A DNA stretch of 64,000 bases from Tupaia tana (GCA_026018925.1 JAKSZU010000004.1:111945489-112009488); one strand, 5' to 3'. Counted from the first letter of the stretch, positions 52,340 through 61,916 are shown. Numbers and translations: made by a program. The notes: generated from the letters alone by a model not told the origin.

Positions 52340-52503
52340 TAGCGGGACTGGCTGGTGACGTGGTTAAAGGCACTGGATTCCCACATGGCTGACCGTAGGT
52401 TAAGTCCCGGATCCGGTGGCTTGCTTTCCCTCTCTCTCTGTTACTCTCTGCCCAAAATGAAAAATATGAATAGTTGAAGTTAAATAAAATAATTCTAAAA
52501 AAA
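52340..52503 (+). mobile_element. SINE group B in L1
   Basis: GCGGGACTGGCTGGTGACGT head, GGTTAAGTCCCGGATCC box, AAGTTAAATAAAATAATTC tail. Confidence 0.83.
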
Positions 52504-52607
52504 ATCATTTAGCTACATATTATACAATTGATTTTTGCATATTAATCTTGGGATTGGCAACTTTCTCAAACTCATGAATTTTAGCAATTTATATGTAGAT
52601 TTCTTTG

Positions 52608-52857
52608 AAAAAAATTTTTTGAGAGTTTTTTGCTATAGGACTCATGCACTCACAAGAAAGAGAGAGACAGAGACAGAAAGCGAGAAATCCCCTCCCCCCA
52701 GGGGAGATGGCTATGCCACATTTCCCTTCTCCTCCATTCTCCTCTTGGGATCTTGGGCATGCATGCACATGCACCTGGCATGACTTTAAGCCACTCGAAC
52801 TGCAGTTGATTATATGGGAGTCCAGCGACATAGCCATTACGCCAACTGCTGGTCCCT
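52608..52857 (-). mobile_element. SINE group A in L1
   Basis: TTGAGAGTTTTTTGCTATAG tail, head shortened by about 12 bp, end CAACTGCTGGTCCC. Confidence 0.86.
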
Positions 52858-53392
52858 GGATTTTCTTTATATTCCTTCATATGGACAATGACAGTTTATT
52901 TCTCTTCCCTAATGCATATTTGTTTATATTTTTCATTTTATTGTTCCACTCAGGGTTCCCCTGCAAAGTTGAATGTGAGAAGTGCTTGATTTGTTGTTTC
53001 TTATTTCAATGTGAAAGCTTTTAGTACTTCTCCATTACATGGAATTTTGTTGGTGGGAGTAGTGGTGATTCTCTTCATCACATTAAGGAAGATCCTTTCT
53101 TTTTCTACTTTGTTGAGGATTTTTAATATTAATTAACTGGTGAAACTACATGAACTTGAGGTTCTCTTTGTTGAAAGATTTCTAGTTATGGATTCCATTT
53201 ATTTAGTAATTTATGGGACTATTCATGTTTCCCATTCTTGTATCACTTTCAGTTATGTTGCGTTTTCTTGACATTTGCTAATTTACCCAAACATTCACAT
53301 GAATTGACAGAAAGTTAATCTGTGTGCAAGATCTATAGTGATGCCTCCTTTTTCACTTTGACTGTTGGATATAGGTACCTTTCTATTTTTTT

Positions 53393-53947
53393 TTTCTTTT
53401 TAGTTTTTGCCATAGGGTGTATGTGCTCACCAGAGCGGGGTAGGGCTGGGAAAATTAGAGATCACCACCTAGGGGGATGGTCATGCCACAATCCTTTCTC
53501 TTCCATTCTTTTTTAAAAAACTCTTTTTAAAATTTTAAATATTTTTAGAGAGTGTTATTTATTTTTTTATTTCTTTTTTTTTTTTTTTTTTTTGCTATAG
53601 GGCCTCTGCGCTTGCTGGAGAGACAGAAAGCGAGAAATCACTCGCCAGGGAAGATGGTCACACCACAGTCCCTTCTCCTCCTTTCTCTTCTCGGGCTCTT
53701 GGGAATGCACGCATATGGGCCTGGCATGAGTTTTAAGCTGCTGGGTCTGGGACTCAAACCGTGTTCAACTGCATGGGAGTACAGTGATGTAACTATTACA
53801 CCATCTGCTGGTCCCTCTCCTCCATTCTTATCTTGGGGTTTCTGAGCATGCACACACATGCCTGGTGTGTTTTTCAAGCTGCCTGGTCCGGGACTCAGAC
53901 TGTGAAATCAGCCATGTGGGATCCAGCTGCCTTAAACACACTGGCCT
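53393..53947 (-). mobile_element. Older SINE (A/C) split by a group A insertion
   Basis: Left part AGTTTTTGCCATAGGGTGTA ... TCTCTTCCATTCTT (53,515). Right part from 53,816 TCTCCTCCATTCTTATCTTG ... CTTAAACACACTGGCC. Confidence 0.75.
53530..53815 (-). mobile_element. SINE group A, nested
   Basis: T-rich stretch with a T run, TTTGCTATAGGGCCTCTGCG tail, end CATCTGCTGGTCCC. TCTCYTCCATTCTT flanks both sides; the extra AT-rich 53,516-53,574 lies between flank and tail. Confidence 0.78.
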
Positions 53948-54024
53948 TCCGTTTTCTTTCAATTGCTTTCATCAAACATATGCTAATTTCTTTTAAAAAA
54001 TTAACTGTTGACTTTGTTGGTCCT

Positions 54025-54314
54025 CTCTGTTGTATTTTTTTTTTTTTTTTGAGAGGTTTTTGCTATAGGGTGTGTGCGCTTGCCAGACAGACAGAGAGAG
54101 ACAGAGAGACAGAAAGCGAGAAATCACCCCCCAGGGGGGATGGCCATGCCGCAATCCCTTCTCCATTCTCCTTTCAGGATCTTGGGCACGTACGCACAAC
54201 ACGCCCGGCGTGAGTTTTAAGCCACCGGGTCCAGGACACGAACCGCGGTTGACTATGTGGGCATCCAGCGACATAGCCATTACGCTAACTGCTGGTCCCT
54301 CTGTTGTATTTTTT
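54025..54314 (-). mobile_element. SINE group A in L1 with duplication
   Basis: CTCTGTTGTATTTTTT at 54,025 and 54,299; full element with GACACGAACCGCGG head. Confidence 0.95.
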
Positions 54315-54500
54315 CTACTTCATTACTTTCTGCTAATATTTTTATTTCCTTTTCTCTACTTCCATTGGGATAATTTGCTAGTTTCTTTCTAAACTCGTGA
54401 ATTTTCAGTGCTTTTCTTTTTATATTTGTTTCAAATTTGTGCATTGAAAATTATAAATTTTTCTTTAAACATGGCTTTAGCTGCATAAAACCATGCTCTA

Positions 54501-54900
54501 AAGACAACTTAAATTGGCCAAGTCTTCCTTTACTTGGAAGTGGTATGGTTCTGCCTCTGCTTGTACGACTGTGCTCTGTGCAGTTGTGTGCATTTGTTTT
54601 CTTCCGTCGTCTCTTCGGCAAACAGCTTGACGTTCACCTTCCTCAGAAAGTGCGTCCCCGACCTGTAAGATAGGCTGGTATCTTGCAGCTTAGGGCAGGG
54701 GTCAGGGTGAACTTTCCTAAATGGGAAGGTTCAGACTGTTAGCTTCTTGGGGTGTCTTTTTCCCTCTTGAGAGGCCTAAAGCTCTGTCTTCGTGTTTCAT
54801 TTATTTTCTAGTCCACAAAAGAAAGACTGTGGTTCCAAATGCAGGTGCCGTGGCATTTTTGTACTGAGAGATTACTGCTATTTGAATGTCGCTAATGATC
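54501..54900. other. AP2A2: Intron 6, unique
   Basis: Nothing recognisable beyond the fading L1. Confidence 0.45.
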
Positions 54901-55114
54901 TGGGGCTGGCCCTGTGGGGCAGTAGTTAGGGGAGCTGGATCCCACATGTCGGCTGTAGTTTGAATCCTGGCCTTCATGGCTTGAGAAATGGCCCCAAATC
55001 CCAATGGGATGGAAAAATGTAAAAGGGAGTGTGGTGTGATTACACCTCACTGAGCAGTGCTTTCTCTTTGGTGAGTACACATGCCCTCTGGTAATTTGAA
55101 AAAAACTAAACCAA
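54901..55114 (+). mobile_element. SINE group C
   Basis: GGGGCTGGCCCTGTGGGGCA head, GTTTGAATCCTGGCC box, CATGCCCTCTGGTAATTTG end. A good example of the group. Confidence 0.88.
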
Positions 55115-55445
55115 AAATAAAGCGAAAATATAAACATAAAAAATGTTGCTAGTAAGCAGCCTTGGCCAGCTTGTACCCCTGCCCAGCATCTACTGCAGCA
55201 GCAGCAGCACCTGCAGCCATCTGTTGAAAAGGACGGCATAGTCCTTCTTAGTGCGAGCCCGGGAAAGCCCTGCCACTGTAATTTCTAAAAGGTAGAAAAG
55301 CAGTATTAAATATTCCTAGCACATTAAACAAAGCCATTTTTTTCTGGCTAGGGCACGACCTGAAGAACAAGTGTGGCTTTTCCTGGGGTTTGTTCGGGGT
55401 ACTCCTGCTGGGCCACGGGTCTTATCACCTAATGTTGTCTTACAG
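55115..55445. other. AP2A2: End of intron 6
   Basis: Unique, with a short (GCA)n at 55,194-55,212; acceptor ATGTTGTCTTACAG. Confidence 0.6.
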
Positions 55446-55554
55446 ATTGTGACATCTGCTTCGACAGATCTTCAGGATTATACTTACTACTTCGTACCAG
55501 CTCCCTGGCTGTCCGTCAAGCTTCTGAGGCTGCTCCAGTGCTACCCACCTCCAG
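55446..55554 (+). CDS. AP2A2: AP2A2 coding exon 7 (about residues 236-272)
   Basis: The exon encodes [20 protein letters not shown] then [16 protein letters not shown] plus one base of the next codon. This highly conserved trunk segment runs through the [14 protein letters not shown] helix. IVTSAS is alpha-2-like (alpha-1 has IVSSAS). The acceptor is TCTTACAG|ATT and the donor is CCAG|GTAATT, a weaker donor than its neighbours because of the A at +4 followed by TT. The 109 bp are 36 codons plus one base. The next exon has two possible acceptors 3 bp apart, so the split codon becomes either Asp or Glu-Asp. Confidence 0.97.
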
Positions 55555-55750
55555 GTAATTGGCAATGCAGTCAAGACAGGACTGGAGAGTCCTGGTACCT
55601 CACCAGAGAAGACATAACTCCGTATTTTAGACTTAATGTCTTCGTCACTGTAAGGACTCATTTCTAGCCCTGGTTCTTGTTTGATATACCATGATCCTGA
55701 CTTTCACAGAGTACTTATTGGAGAACTTGGGATTCTGTCAAGATTCGGGT

Positions 55751-56030
55751 TTAATCTGTGCTTTTTTCCTTTCTTTCTTTTTTAGAGAGATTTTTGCTAT
55801 AGGTTGCGTATGGTCGCCAGAGAGACAGAGAGAGACAGAGGGACAGAAAGTGAGAAATCACCCCCCACAGGGGATGGTCATGCCACAATCCCTTCTCTTC
55901 CAGTCTCTTCTTGGGATTTTTGGGCCCGCACGCACACATGCCTGACATGAGTTTCAAGCCACCAGGTTGGTTGGCCATGTGAGAGTCCAGTGATACTATA
56001 CCATCTGCTGGTCCCTTAATCTGTGCTTTT
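55751..56030 (-). mobile_element. SINE group A, 15-bp perfect duplication
   Basis: TTAATCTGTGCTTTT at 55,751 and 56,016; head partly deleted, end CATCTGCTGGTCCC. Confidence 0.95.
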
Positions 56031-56131
56031 ATGTAGTATCAAATCTGTTCTGTTTTTTGGGGCACAGTCTTGAAATGAAACTTGAAATCATTAGAAATTT
56101 ATGTCCTAAAATTTTACTGTATTTTATTTTT

Positions 56132-56370
56132 TAGAAAGAGAGATTTTAGCTATAGAGCATGTGCACTCGCTGGAGAGACAGAGACAGACCGTGAGAAATC
56201 ACTCCCCAGGTGGGATGGCCATGTCACAACCCCTTTTCTTCTATTCTCCTCTTGGGATTTTGGGCATGTATGTGCATGCGCCTGGTGTGAGTTTCAAGCC
56301 ACAAGACTTGAACCATTGTTGGCCATGTAGGAGACCAGTGATGTAACCACTACGCCATCTGCTGGTCTCC
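56132..56370 (-). mobile_element. SINE group A
   Basis: GAGAGATTTTAGCTATAGAG tail, end CATCTGCTGGTCTCC. Confidence 0.82.
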
Positions 56371-56466
56371 ACCTGGTAGTTTTTCAAGCTGTTGGGTCAG
56401 GGACTTACATCGTGGAGGTGACCATGTGGGAATACAACACCTTAAACACCACACCGCCTCCTGGCC
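56371..56466 (-). mobile_element. SINE head fragment (C)
   Basis: GTAGTTTTTCAAGCTGTTGG to CCGCCTCCTGGCCC. Confidence 0.6.
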
Positions 56467-56700
56467 CTGCGTCAGGATGTTTTTATGTACACGCTTCATC
56501 CTAAGACATCACAGTTGACTCCTGTGATAAGTATCTAGAAATAAAATTTCTTGGTTAAAGAATGTGCATTAAAATTTTTATCAGATATTTTACATCTAAA
56601 AAGTTTCCTTTGTTCTAACTTTGCATTTTGGTATAATTTATTATGTATAGAACATTTCTTTGCTTAGGTTAGTGACCGACTTTCTGTACTAAATATGTAT

Positions 56701-56768
56701 ATGTATATATATATATATACACACACACACACTCACACACACGTGTGTGTGTGAGTGTGTGTGTGTAT
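56701..56768. repeat. (TA)n(CA)n(TG)n microsatellite
   Basis: ATATATATATATATACACAC, then CACA, then GTGTGTGTGTGAGTGTGTGT; the CA and TG halves are mutually complementary and could form a hairpin. Confidence 0.9.
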
Positions 56769-57016
56769 GTAGAGGTTTTTTGCTATAGGGCACATGTACT
56801 CGCCAGAAAGAGAGAGACAGAGACAGGAAGCAAGAAATCACCCCCCGGAGGGATGGTCATGCCGCAATCCCTTCTCCTCCATTCTCCTCTCGGGATCTTG
56901 GGCACGCACGCACACGCGCCCGGCGTGAGTTTTAAGCCACCGGGTCCGGGACGCGAACCGCGGTCAACTACGTGGGAGTCCAGCGACATAGCCATTACGC
57001 TAACTGCTGGTTCCCT
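56766..57016 (-). mobile_element. SINE group A, well preserved
   Basis: GTAGAGGTTTTTTGCTATAG tail, GGGACGCGAACCGCGG head, end TAACTGCTGGTTCCC. Confidence 0.92.
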
Positions 57017-57049
57017 TTTTTTCTCTGTTTCTGTTGGTAATAGCAGGTA

Positions 57050-57058
57050 GAGAACAAA

Positions 57059-57099
<41 letters not shown>

Positions 57100-57114
57100 A
57101 GAACAAATCTTTTG
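57050..57114. mobile_element. Poly(T)-only insertion between direct repeats
   Basis: GAGAACAAATCTTTT at 57,050 and 57,099 encloses nothing but T (57,061-57,098). Confidence 0.85.
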
Positions 57115-57492
57115 TCCTTCTTTCCCTCAGATGTTTTTTATCATGTGTGTTATTCACGTCTCGGAGATTTTATTTCCCTTTGGCTTACACAATCTATATT
57201 ACATGAAAAAGTGATCTGTATGTTATTTGATCTGAAAGGTATATATAATTACTATGGCTGTTAAGTCCTCTTATCTCTAATATTTATTTATAGCTTTGGA
57301 TAGGAATACCTGCCAGCCGTGATCTCACCTAATTTTGTAAATGTTCTCACCTGTGTACACAAATGTGCACAAATTGTATCAGACACCCACAAGATGTGCA
57401 GTCAGGAAAGCCTTTTGTCCTCAGGGAGTGTGTGTGGGGCAGGGCAGGCCGAGGCCCCTGGAGCCTGGCCAACAACTCTCTCTTTTGCCCAG
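57115..57492. other. AP2A2: End of intron 7
   Basis: Unique; AT-rich, then GC-rich near the acceptor. Confidence 0.55.
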
Positions 57493-57495
57493 AAG
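57489..57495 (+). other. AP2A2: NAGNAG tandem 3' splice site of exon 8
   Basis: CCAGAAG places two AG dinucleotides 3 bp apart, behind a CTCTCTCTTTTGCC tract. The choice adds or omits a single Glu after PPP. CAG is usually favoured over AAG in such pairs, so the Glu-containing form may be common in this species. Confidence 0.8.
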
Positions 57496-57643
57496 ACCCC
57501 GCAGTGCGGGGCCGCCTGACAGAGTGCCTGGAGACCATCCTGAACAAAGCCCAAGAACCGCCAAAGTCAAAGAAGGTCCAGCACTCAAACGCGAAGAACG
57601 CCGTGCTCTTCGAGGCCATCAGCCTAATCATTCACCACGACAG
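57493..57643 (+). CDS. AP2A2: AP2A2 coding exon 8 (about residues 272-321), tandem acceptor
   Basis: The exon encodes [20 protein letters not shown] then [20 protein letters not shown] and AISLIIHHD plus two bases of a Ser codon. [27 protein letters not shown] are alpha-2-like (alpha-1 has KGRLVECLETVL and NAILFETISLIIHYD). The acceptor region is TTTTGCCCAGAAG|AC: a NAGNAG site. Using the first AG (start 57,493, 151 bp) inserts a Glu, giving PPPEDPAV; using the second (start 57,496, 148 bp) gives PPPDPAV, the AP2A2 sequence I recall. The donor is CAG|GTGAGT. Introns on either side are 1.9 and 1.8 kb. Confidence 0.96.
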
Positions 57644-58209
57644 GTGAGTCGGCTGCTTCTGGGGCCTTGTAACGTGCACACTTTCCTCCTCACCACTCAC
57701 TGCTCATCTCTTTGGCATAGTTACTATTTATCCCCTTCCTCCTCAGCTTTCGCACGCTCCCTGTGAGAGTTCTTTTCTTCTCTCTCTGGTCTCAGAACTT
57801 CTACCGATGGCTGTGCTGGCTGTGGTCTCATCCTCTCGCCCTGGCTGGCTTCTCACATGATTTGTACAGAGAGGAAAGGGGATGTGTGTTCATGTGTGTT
57901 CTCTTGGCTTTGTGGGGGCCCAGGGAGGCCATTGTGGGTGATGGTGTAGATGACTGTGTCTCACTCCACATAGAGCTGCAGGAGTGGGTGGTTACCCTGG
58001 ACACCTGGGGGCCCTTGCCTCCTCTGATCTCCCACAGTGTACTACTCTGTGTGGCCTGCGTGTGGTCCCGAGCTTTAGCATTCTGTGAGAAGCACAGCTT
58101 ACAGGAAGGCCTAAAGGAGATGTCTACCAGGCCTCTGATGACAAGAGACATGCTAGGCTGTGGGCAGGCAGATGTCCTCTCTCTGTCACTAGCTAAAACC
58201 AACTGTTTG
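57644..58209. other. AP2A2: Start of intron 8, unique
   Basis: No repeat recognised. A 248-codon + frame starting at 57,763 is partly SINE and not credible as a gene. Confidence 0.55.
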
Positions 58210-58497
58210 CTGCTACAGCTTTTTTTTTGGAGAGGTTTTTTGTTTGTTTGTTTGTTTTGTTTTTTTTTGCAGTGCGCTCACCAGAAAGACAGAGAGACAG
58301 AAAGCAAGAAATCACCCCCCAGGGGGGTTGGCCACGCCGCAATCCCTTCTCCTCCATTCTCCTCTTGGGATCTTGGGCATGCACACATATGCGCCCAGCG
58401 TAAGTTTAAGCCACCGAGTCTGGGACTCGAACCGTGGTTGACTGTGTGGGAGTTCAGCGACATAGCCATTACGCTAACTGCTGGACCCATGCTACGG
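58210..58497 (-). mobile_element. SINE group A
   Basis: TGCTACAGC/TGCTACGGC flank the element. The tail holds (TTTG)n in place of CTATAGGGCG; end TAACTGCTGGACCC. Confidence 0.87.
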
Positions 58498-58525
58498 CAT
58501 TTTTTTTAGAAGTTTCTTTCTTTTT

Positions 58526-58679
58526 AAAAATTTGCTAGAGGGCATGTTCATTCGGGGGCGGGGAGGAGAGAGAGAGAGAGAGTTAGTTTGCCCTTTGTGG
58601 GGGATGGTCGCACTGCATCCCCCTCTCTCATTTCTGTCTTTGGGATTTTGGGCATGCACACACATGCACCTGGCGTGTC
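58526..58679 (-). mobile_element. SINE (A/C), cut by a group D element
   Basis: AAATTTGCTAGAGGGCATGT tail to CATGCACCTGGCGTG, then the head is missing. Confidence 0.68.
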
Positions 58680-58681
58680 TC

Positions 58682-58930
58682 CTTCGTTCCCTCCCTCCCT
58701 CTCTCCTTCCCTCCTTTCTTTCACGTATGAGAGAGAGAGGGAAAGAGAAACAGTCGGACAGGCCCCCTTGATTGGGTCATGCCACACCGTCGTCCTCCCC
58801 CCAGCCCTCCAGCCACCCCGTAGGCATTTGTGGCGTGTCAGGTCAGCCCGGGAGCTGAACCCAGGGTCTTCCCTCATGCTCCAGCATTACACAGCGGTCC
58901 CCGATCACTTGTGCCACCGTGACTGGGCCT
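58682..58930 (-). mobile_element. SINE-like group D
   Basis: CT-rich start, TTTCACGTATGAGAGAGAGA, GGCCCCCTTGATTGGGTCAT body, GAGCTGAACCCAGGGTC box, end GCCACCGTGACTGGGCC. Confidence 0.65.
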
Positions 58931-59451
58931 ACTACAGCATCTTTTGACAAATGTAGTTTCTTGTGACAAAAAGTCCAAGAGTCACACTTCAGCAGGAAAC
59001 TTAAAAATGGAATTTCCAGTATTTGAGGAATGCTTTTGTGGTTATTAAATATACTTGAAGAGAAATTACATCCTGAGGCGAAGGTAAAGACTGAGTAGAA
59101 GTTTAACCTGTATTCTCTGTGACTGCTAAGCTTTTCAGTGACCTTCACCTTCCTGTGCTTCAGGCTCTGTTCAGCCCTTTCTGGGCTGCTTGCCTCTAGC
59201 CTAGATCACGTTTTGCGCATGGTTTGGTGAAGGTGGAGTGTTGCCTTCTGTAAGCTCTGTGATACAGAATTGAGGCTGAGGAGTTGGTTAAAGAAGGTTC
59301 CTCTCTTGGCCTCAGCTCTTTGGAGTTGATGGAATCTGCAAATATGCTTGTAAAAGCTTCAGGGCATATGTGAGGCCCTCGATGTTTCCCCCTGCGTGGC
59401 CGCCCAGGCCTGCATGGCGCATGCTGAGGGAACCCCCTGACCTCTGTGCAG
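58931..59451. other. AP2A2: End of intron 8, unique
   Basis: Nothing recognisable; acceptor CCTGACCTCTGTGCAG. Confidence 0.55.
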
Positions 59452-59620
59452 TGAGCCCAACCTGCTCGTCCGCGCCTGCAACCAGCTGGGCCAGTTCCTG
59501 CAGCACCGTGAGACCAACCTGCGCTACCTGGCCCTGGAGAGCATGTGCACGCTGGCCAGCTCCGAGTTCTCCCACGAGGCCGTCAAGACGCACATCGAGA
59601 CGGTCATCAACGCTCTGAAG
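59452..59620 (+). CDS. AP2A2: AP2A2 coding exon 9 (about residues 321-377), GC donor
   Basis: The exon encodes (S)[20 protein letters not shown] then [20 protein letters not shown] and [16 protein letters not shown], a near-invariant region of the trunk. The acceptor is CTCTGTGCAG|T. The reading ends in CTGAAG followed by GCGAGT rather than GT; the next exon begins ACGGAGCGG (Thr-Glu-Arg), so a GC-AG intron gives the conserved K-T-E-R junction with no frame change. [10 protein letters not shown] is alpha-2 (alpha-1 has HIDTVINALK). The exon is strikingly CpG- and GC-rich. Its 169 bp are one base plus 56 codons. Confidence 0.97.
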
Positions 59621-59626
59621 GCGAGT
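59621..59626 (+). other. AP2A2: GC 5' splice site of intron 9
   Basis: AAG|GCGAGT matches the U1-binding consensus everywhere except the C at +2, the usual form of functional GC-AG introns. No in-frame GT is close enough to preserve the conserved protein junction. Confidence 0.85.
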
Positions 59627-59917
59627 GCTCCGTCCTTGGGTGTGCTCCGGGGTGTCGTCTGCTGTCACGGGGTGGGCACAGCGGTGGGCGAGAGTCATCA
59701 CCCACCCTGCTCCAGGCCACAATGCCTTGCCAGTGCGGTAGGGTTCTGGCCGCGTGGCTGCCCCTGGTCCTCGCTGTCCTCCTGTTGTGCTCGTGTTCTC
59801 TGCTGTGGGACGGCCATAAGGCATGGCACCCTGCACACAGAGCCCTAGGACGTACTGTGATGAGCAGAAAGGGTTCTTTTTGGCTGTAAGATGAAATAGT
59901 TTGTCCTTACTTCCAAG
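59621..59917. other. AP2A2: Start of intron 9, unique
   Basis: GC-rich, no repeat. Confidence 0.55.
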
Positions 59918-60210
59918 GAAAATGGACCTTTTTTTTTTCTTTTCTTTTTTTGGAAAGCTTTTTGTTATAGGGCGCGTGCGCTCGCCAGACAGAGACAGAG
60001 AGACAGAAAGTGAGAGATCACCCCCCAGGGTGGGATGGCCACGCCGCAATCCCTTCTCCTCCATTCTCCTCTCGGGATCTTGGGCACGCACACACACACA
60101 CCTGGTGTGAGTTTAAGCCACCGGGTCCGGGACGCGAACCGCAGTGGACTACATGGGAGTCCAGTGACATAGCCATTATGCCAACTGTTGGTCCTGAAAA
60201 TGGACATTTT
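59918..60210 (-). mobile_element. SINE group A with duplication
   Basis: GAAAATGGAC(C/A)TTTT at 59,918 and 60,196. GGGACGCGAACCGCAG head. Confidence 0.93.
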
Positions 60211-60451
60211 GTAAAGAAAAATTAATTTTTTTCAAAGATTCAAATTCTAGAGTTGGAGCCAAATGGTGGTACAGAGGTGAAACCCAGCACCCTGTGAGGT
60301 AGCTCTCCGTAGGAAGGTTGCTGGTCTGAGGTGGAAAACCTCACTGAGTATGCTGGGTTAAAGAAGAAAAGAGGAATTCTGGGGGTGGAAGAGCCTAGTG
60401 GAGGTGGTCTGTTCCTGTCGTCTGCTCTTGGGCATCTCCGCAGTCACCTCC

Positions 60452-60641
60452 GAGGTTGCTCCGTGTGCCTGGGTGTGCTCCGTGTCCGGCCTCCCTCCGA
60501 GGGCTGCTCCGCGTGCCTGGGTGTGCTCCGTGTCCGGTCTCCCTCCGAGGGCTGCTCCGCGTGCCTGGGTGTGCTCCGTGTCCGGTCTCCTTCTGAGGGC
60601 TGCTCCGCGTGCCTGGGTGTGCTCCATGTCCAGTCTCCCTG
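60452..60641. repeat. 47-48-bp minisatellite, 4 copies
   Basis: The unit comprises GAGGGCTGCTCCGCGTGCCT, GGGTGTGCTCCGTGTCCGGT and CTCCCTCC. GAGG starts at 60,452, 60,499, 60,547 and 60,595. Confidence 0.95.
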
Positions 60642-60783
60642 CTTGTTCCAGCGCTGGTGTTAGGAAGCCACAGGCAGAGGGGAGCTGCAGGCCCCATTCT
60701 GACCTGGCTGTGCTGCTGTGGCAGAGCAGGCCTGGCTCTCCCCGCCTGTGTGAGTGACCTGCAGATATTGGGCATCTGTTTTT

Positions 60784-61045
60784 GTTTTTTTTAAAAGAGA
60801 GGTTTTTGCTATAGGGTGCGTGCACTCGCCAGGGAGACACAGAGAGACAGAGAGAGAGAAAGCGAGAAATCACCCCCCAGGGGGGATGGCCATGCTGCAA
60901 TCCCTTCTCCTCCATTCTCCTCTCGGGATCTTGGGCATGCATGCACACATGCCCTGAGTGAGTTTAAGCTGCCAGTCCGGGACATGAACTACGGTTGACT
61001 ACATGGGAGTCCAGCGACATAGCCATTATGCTAACTGCTGGTCCC
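60784..61045 (-). mobile_element. SINE group A
   Basis: AGAGAGGTTTTTGCTATAGG tail, end TAACTGCTGGTCCC; CATCTGTTTTTG before and TATCTGTTTT after are the likely duplication. Confidence 0.88.
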
Positions 61046-61778
61046 TGTATCTGTTTTAAAAAAGAGGCTGCACAGCAGGCTTGTCAAGCAGCGTTGGCGT
61101 TCCGGATTCTTGCTATCTGTTGTATCAGAGGGACCCAGTAGTCATCTGCACTTGGCTGGGTGACCAGGGCTGGTGGTCCTCTCTGTCTTTCCCTGGGCGG
61201 TGTCCAGCTCACCACCACCAGCAGGGGTAGTGACTGGCTGAAGCTTCCTCAGACCCTCCTGTGCCGCGAAGCTTCTAGTCTTGTCATGATGCGAGCTGGG
61301 TCGGCCCTCAGAGCCTGCTTGTCATGGGCTCCCAGGCCACGCGGAAGCTGCTGGTATGTGACCACATGGTAGTAGCCGCAAAGACTCGTCCATTGGACAC
61401 AGTGCTTGATCGTCAGAGAAGCTGGCCAGTGATGGGGGAGCAGTGAGTGGGACAAAGCCAGATTCTGGGCCATCCAGGCCCAGTGGCCTAAGTGCGGAGA
61501 GCGAGGGTGGGAGATGGGTGAGCCAGCAGGGAGGGGTACGTGAGACGGACTCTTAGACCGGACAGTGACCAGGGGAGGGAGCTCTCGTGGGTGTCTGACA
61601 GAGAGGCCTGTGCCTGTCCCGTCAGTGCTCACGGAGCATGTGCCTGACGGAGGGCTCCCGTGGAGCGTGTGGTGTGCCACGCCTGGGGCCCTCGTGCCAC
61701 ATACATCATAGGGCGGCGACTGTCCACTGAGCCTGTGGTTCGCTTGTGTGAGCTGCACTCACTGTCTTGTCCCTCCAG
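61046..61778. other. AP2A2: End of intron 9, unique
   Basis: GC-rich, no repeat recognised. Confidence 0.55.
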
Positions 61779-61916
61779 ACGGAGCGGGATGTCAGCGTGC
61801 GGCAGCGAGCTGTGGACCTCCTCTACGCCATGTGTGACCGCAGCAACGCCCAGCAGATTGTGGCTGAGATGCTCAGCTACCTGGAGACGGCTGACTACTC
61901 CATCCGTGAAGAGATT
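61779..61916 (+). CDS. AP2A2: AP2A2 coding exon 10 (about residues 378-423), last exon in window
   Basis: The exon encodes [20 protein letters not shown] then [26 protein letters not shown], 46 codons in phase 0 (138 bp). RAVDLL and [16 protein letters not shown] are alpha-2-like (alpha-1 has RAADLL and MLRYLETADYAIREEI). The acceptor is GTCCCTCCAG|ACG and the donor is ATT|GTGAGT. The continuation expected in the family (VLKVAILAEKYAVDY...) is not found before the window ends, so the remaining half of the gene (rest of trunk, hinge and appendage) lies downstream. Being a multiple of three in phase 0, the exon could be skipped without a frameshift. Confidence 0.97.

Larger units (their letters stand above)
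50300..54500 (-). mobile_element. Old L1 (3' UTR and ORF2), antisense, riddled with SINEs
   Basis: TACACCCAGTGGATTATTAT-like reverse order is seen directly: GGCTGAATAATAATCCACTG, GTGTATATACCCAGTAGTGG and GATTGCTGGACCATAGGGTA (3' part), then GGTCTTGGTCATTTTGAGTT, GGCAACTTTCTCAAACTCAT and GAGGTTCTCTTTGTTGAAAG, then AAACATGGCTTTAGCTGCAT (ORF2). No frame survives. Confidence 0.83.

Noticed and set aside
50300..54500. Functional L1 ORF2
   Set aside because: Only short, heavily diverged and SINE-interrupted antisense blocks remain; no long frame survives.
57763..58509. 248-codon + strand frame
   Set aside because: It starts in unique intron 8 sequence and ends in an antisense SINE; no protein similarity or splice support.
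59312..60097. 261-codon - strand frame
   Set aside because: It is the shadow of AP2A2 exon 9 joined to an antisense SINE.
17710..61916. Identity as AP2A1 rather than AP2A2
   Set aside because: Exon 6 ([18 protein letters not shown]), exon 5 (LYRTSPD) and exon 8 ([12 protein letters not shown]) carry alpha-2 residues at nearly every position where the paralogues differ.
17710..61916. Processed AP2A2 pseudogene
   Set aside because: All nine exons are separated by introns with consensus splice sites and intact phases, with no stops or frameshifts.
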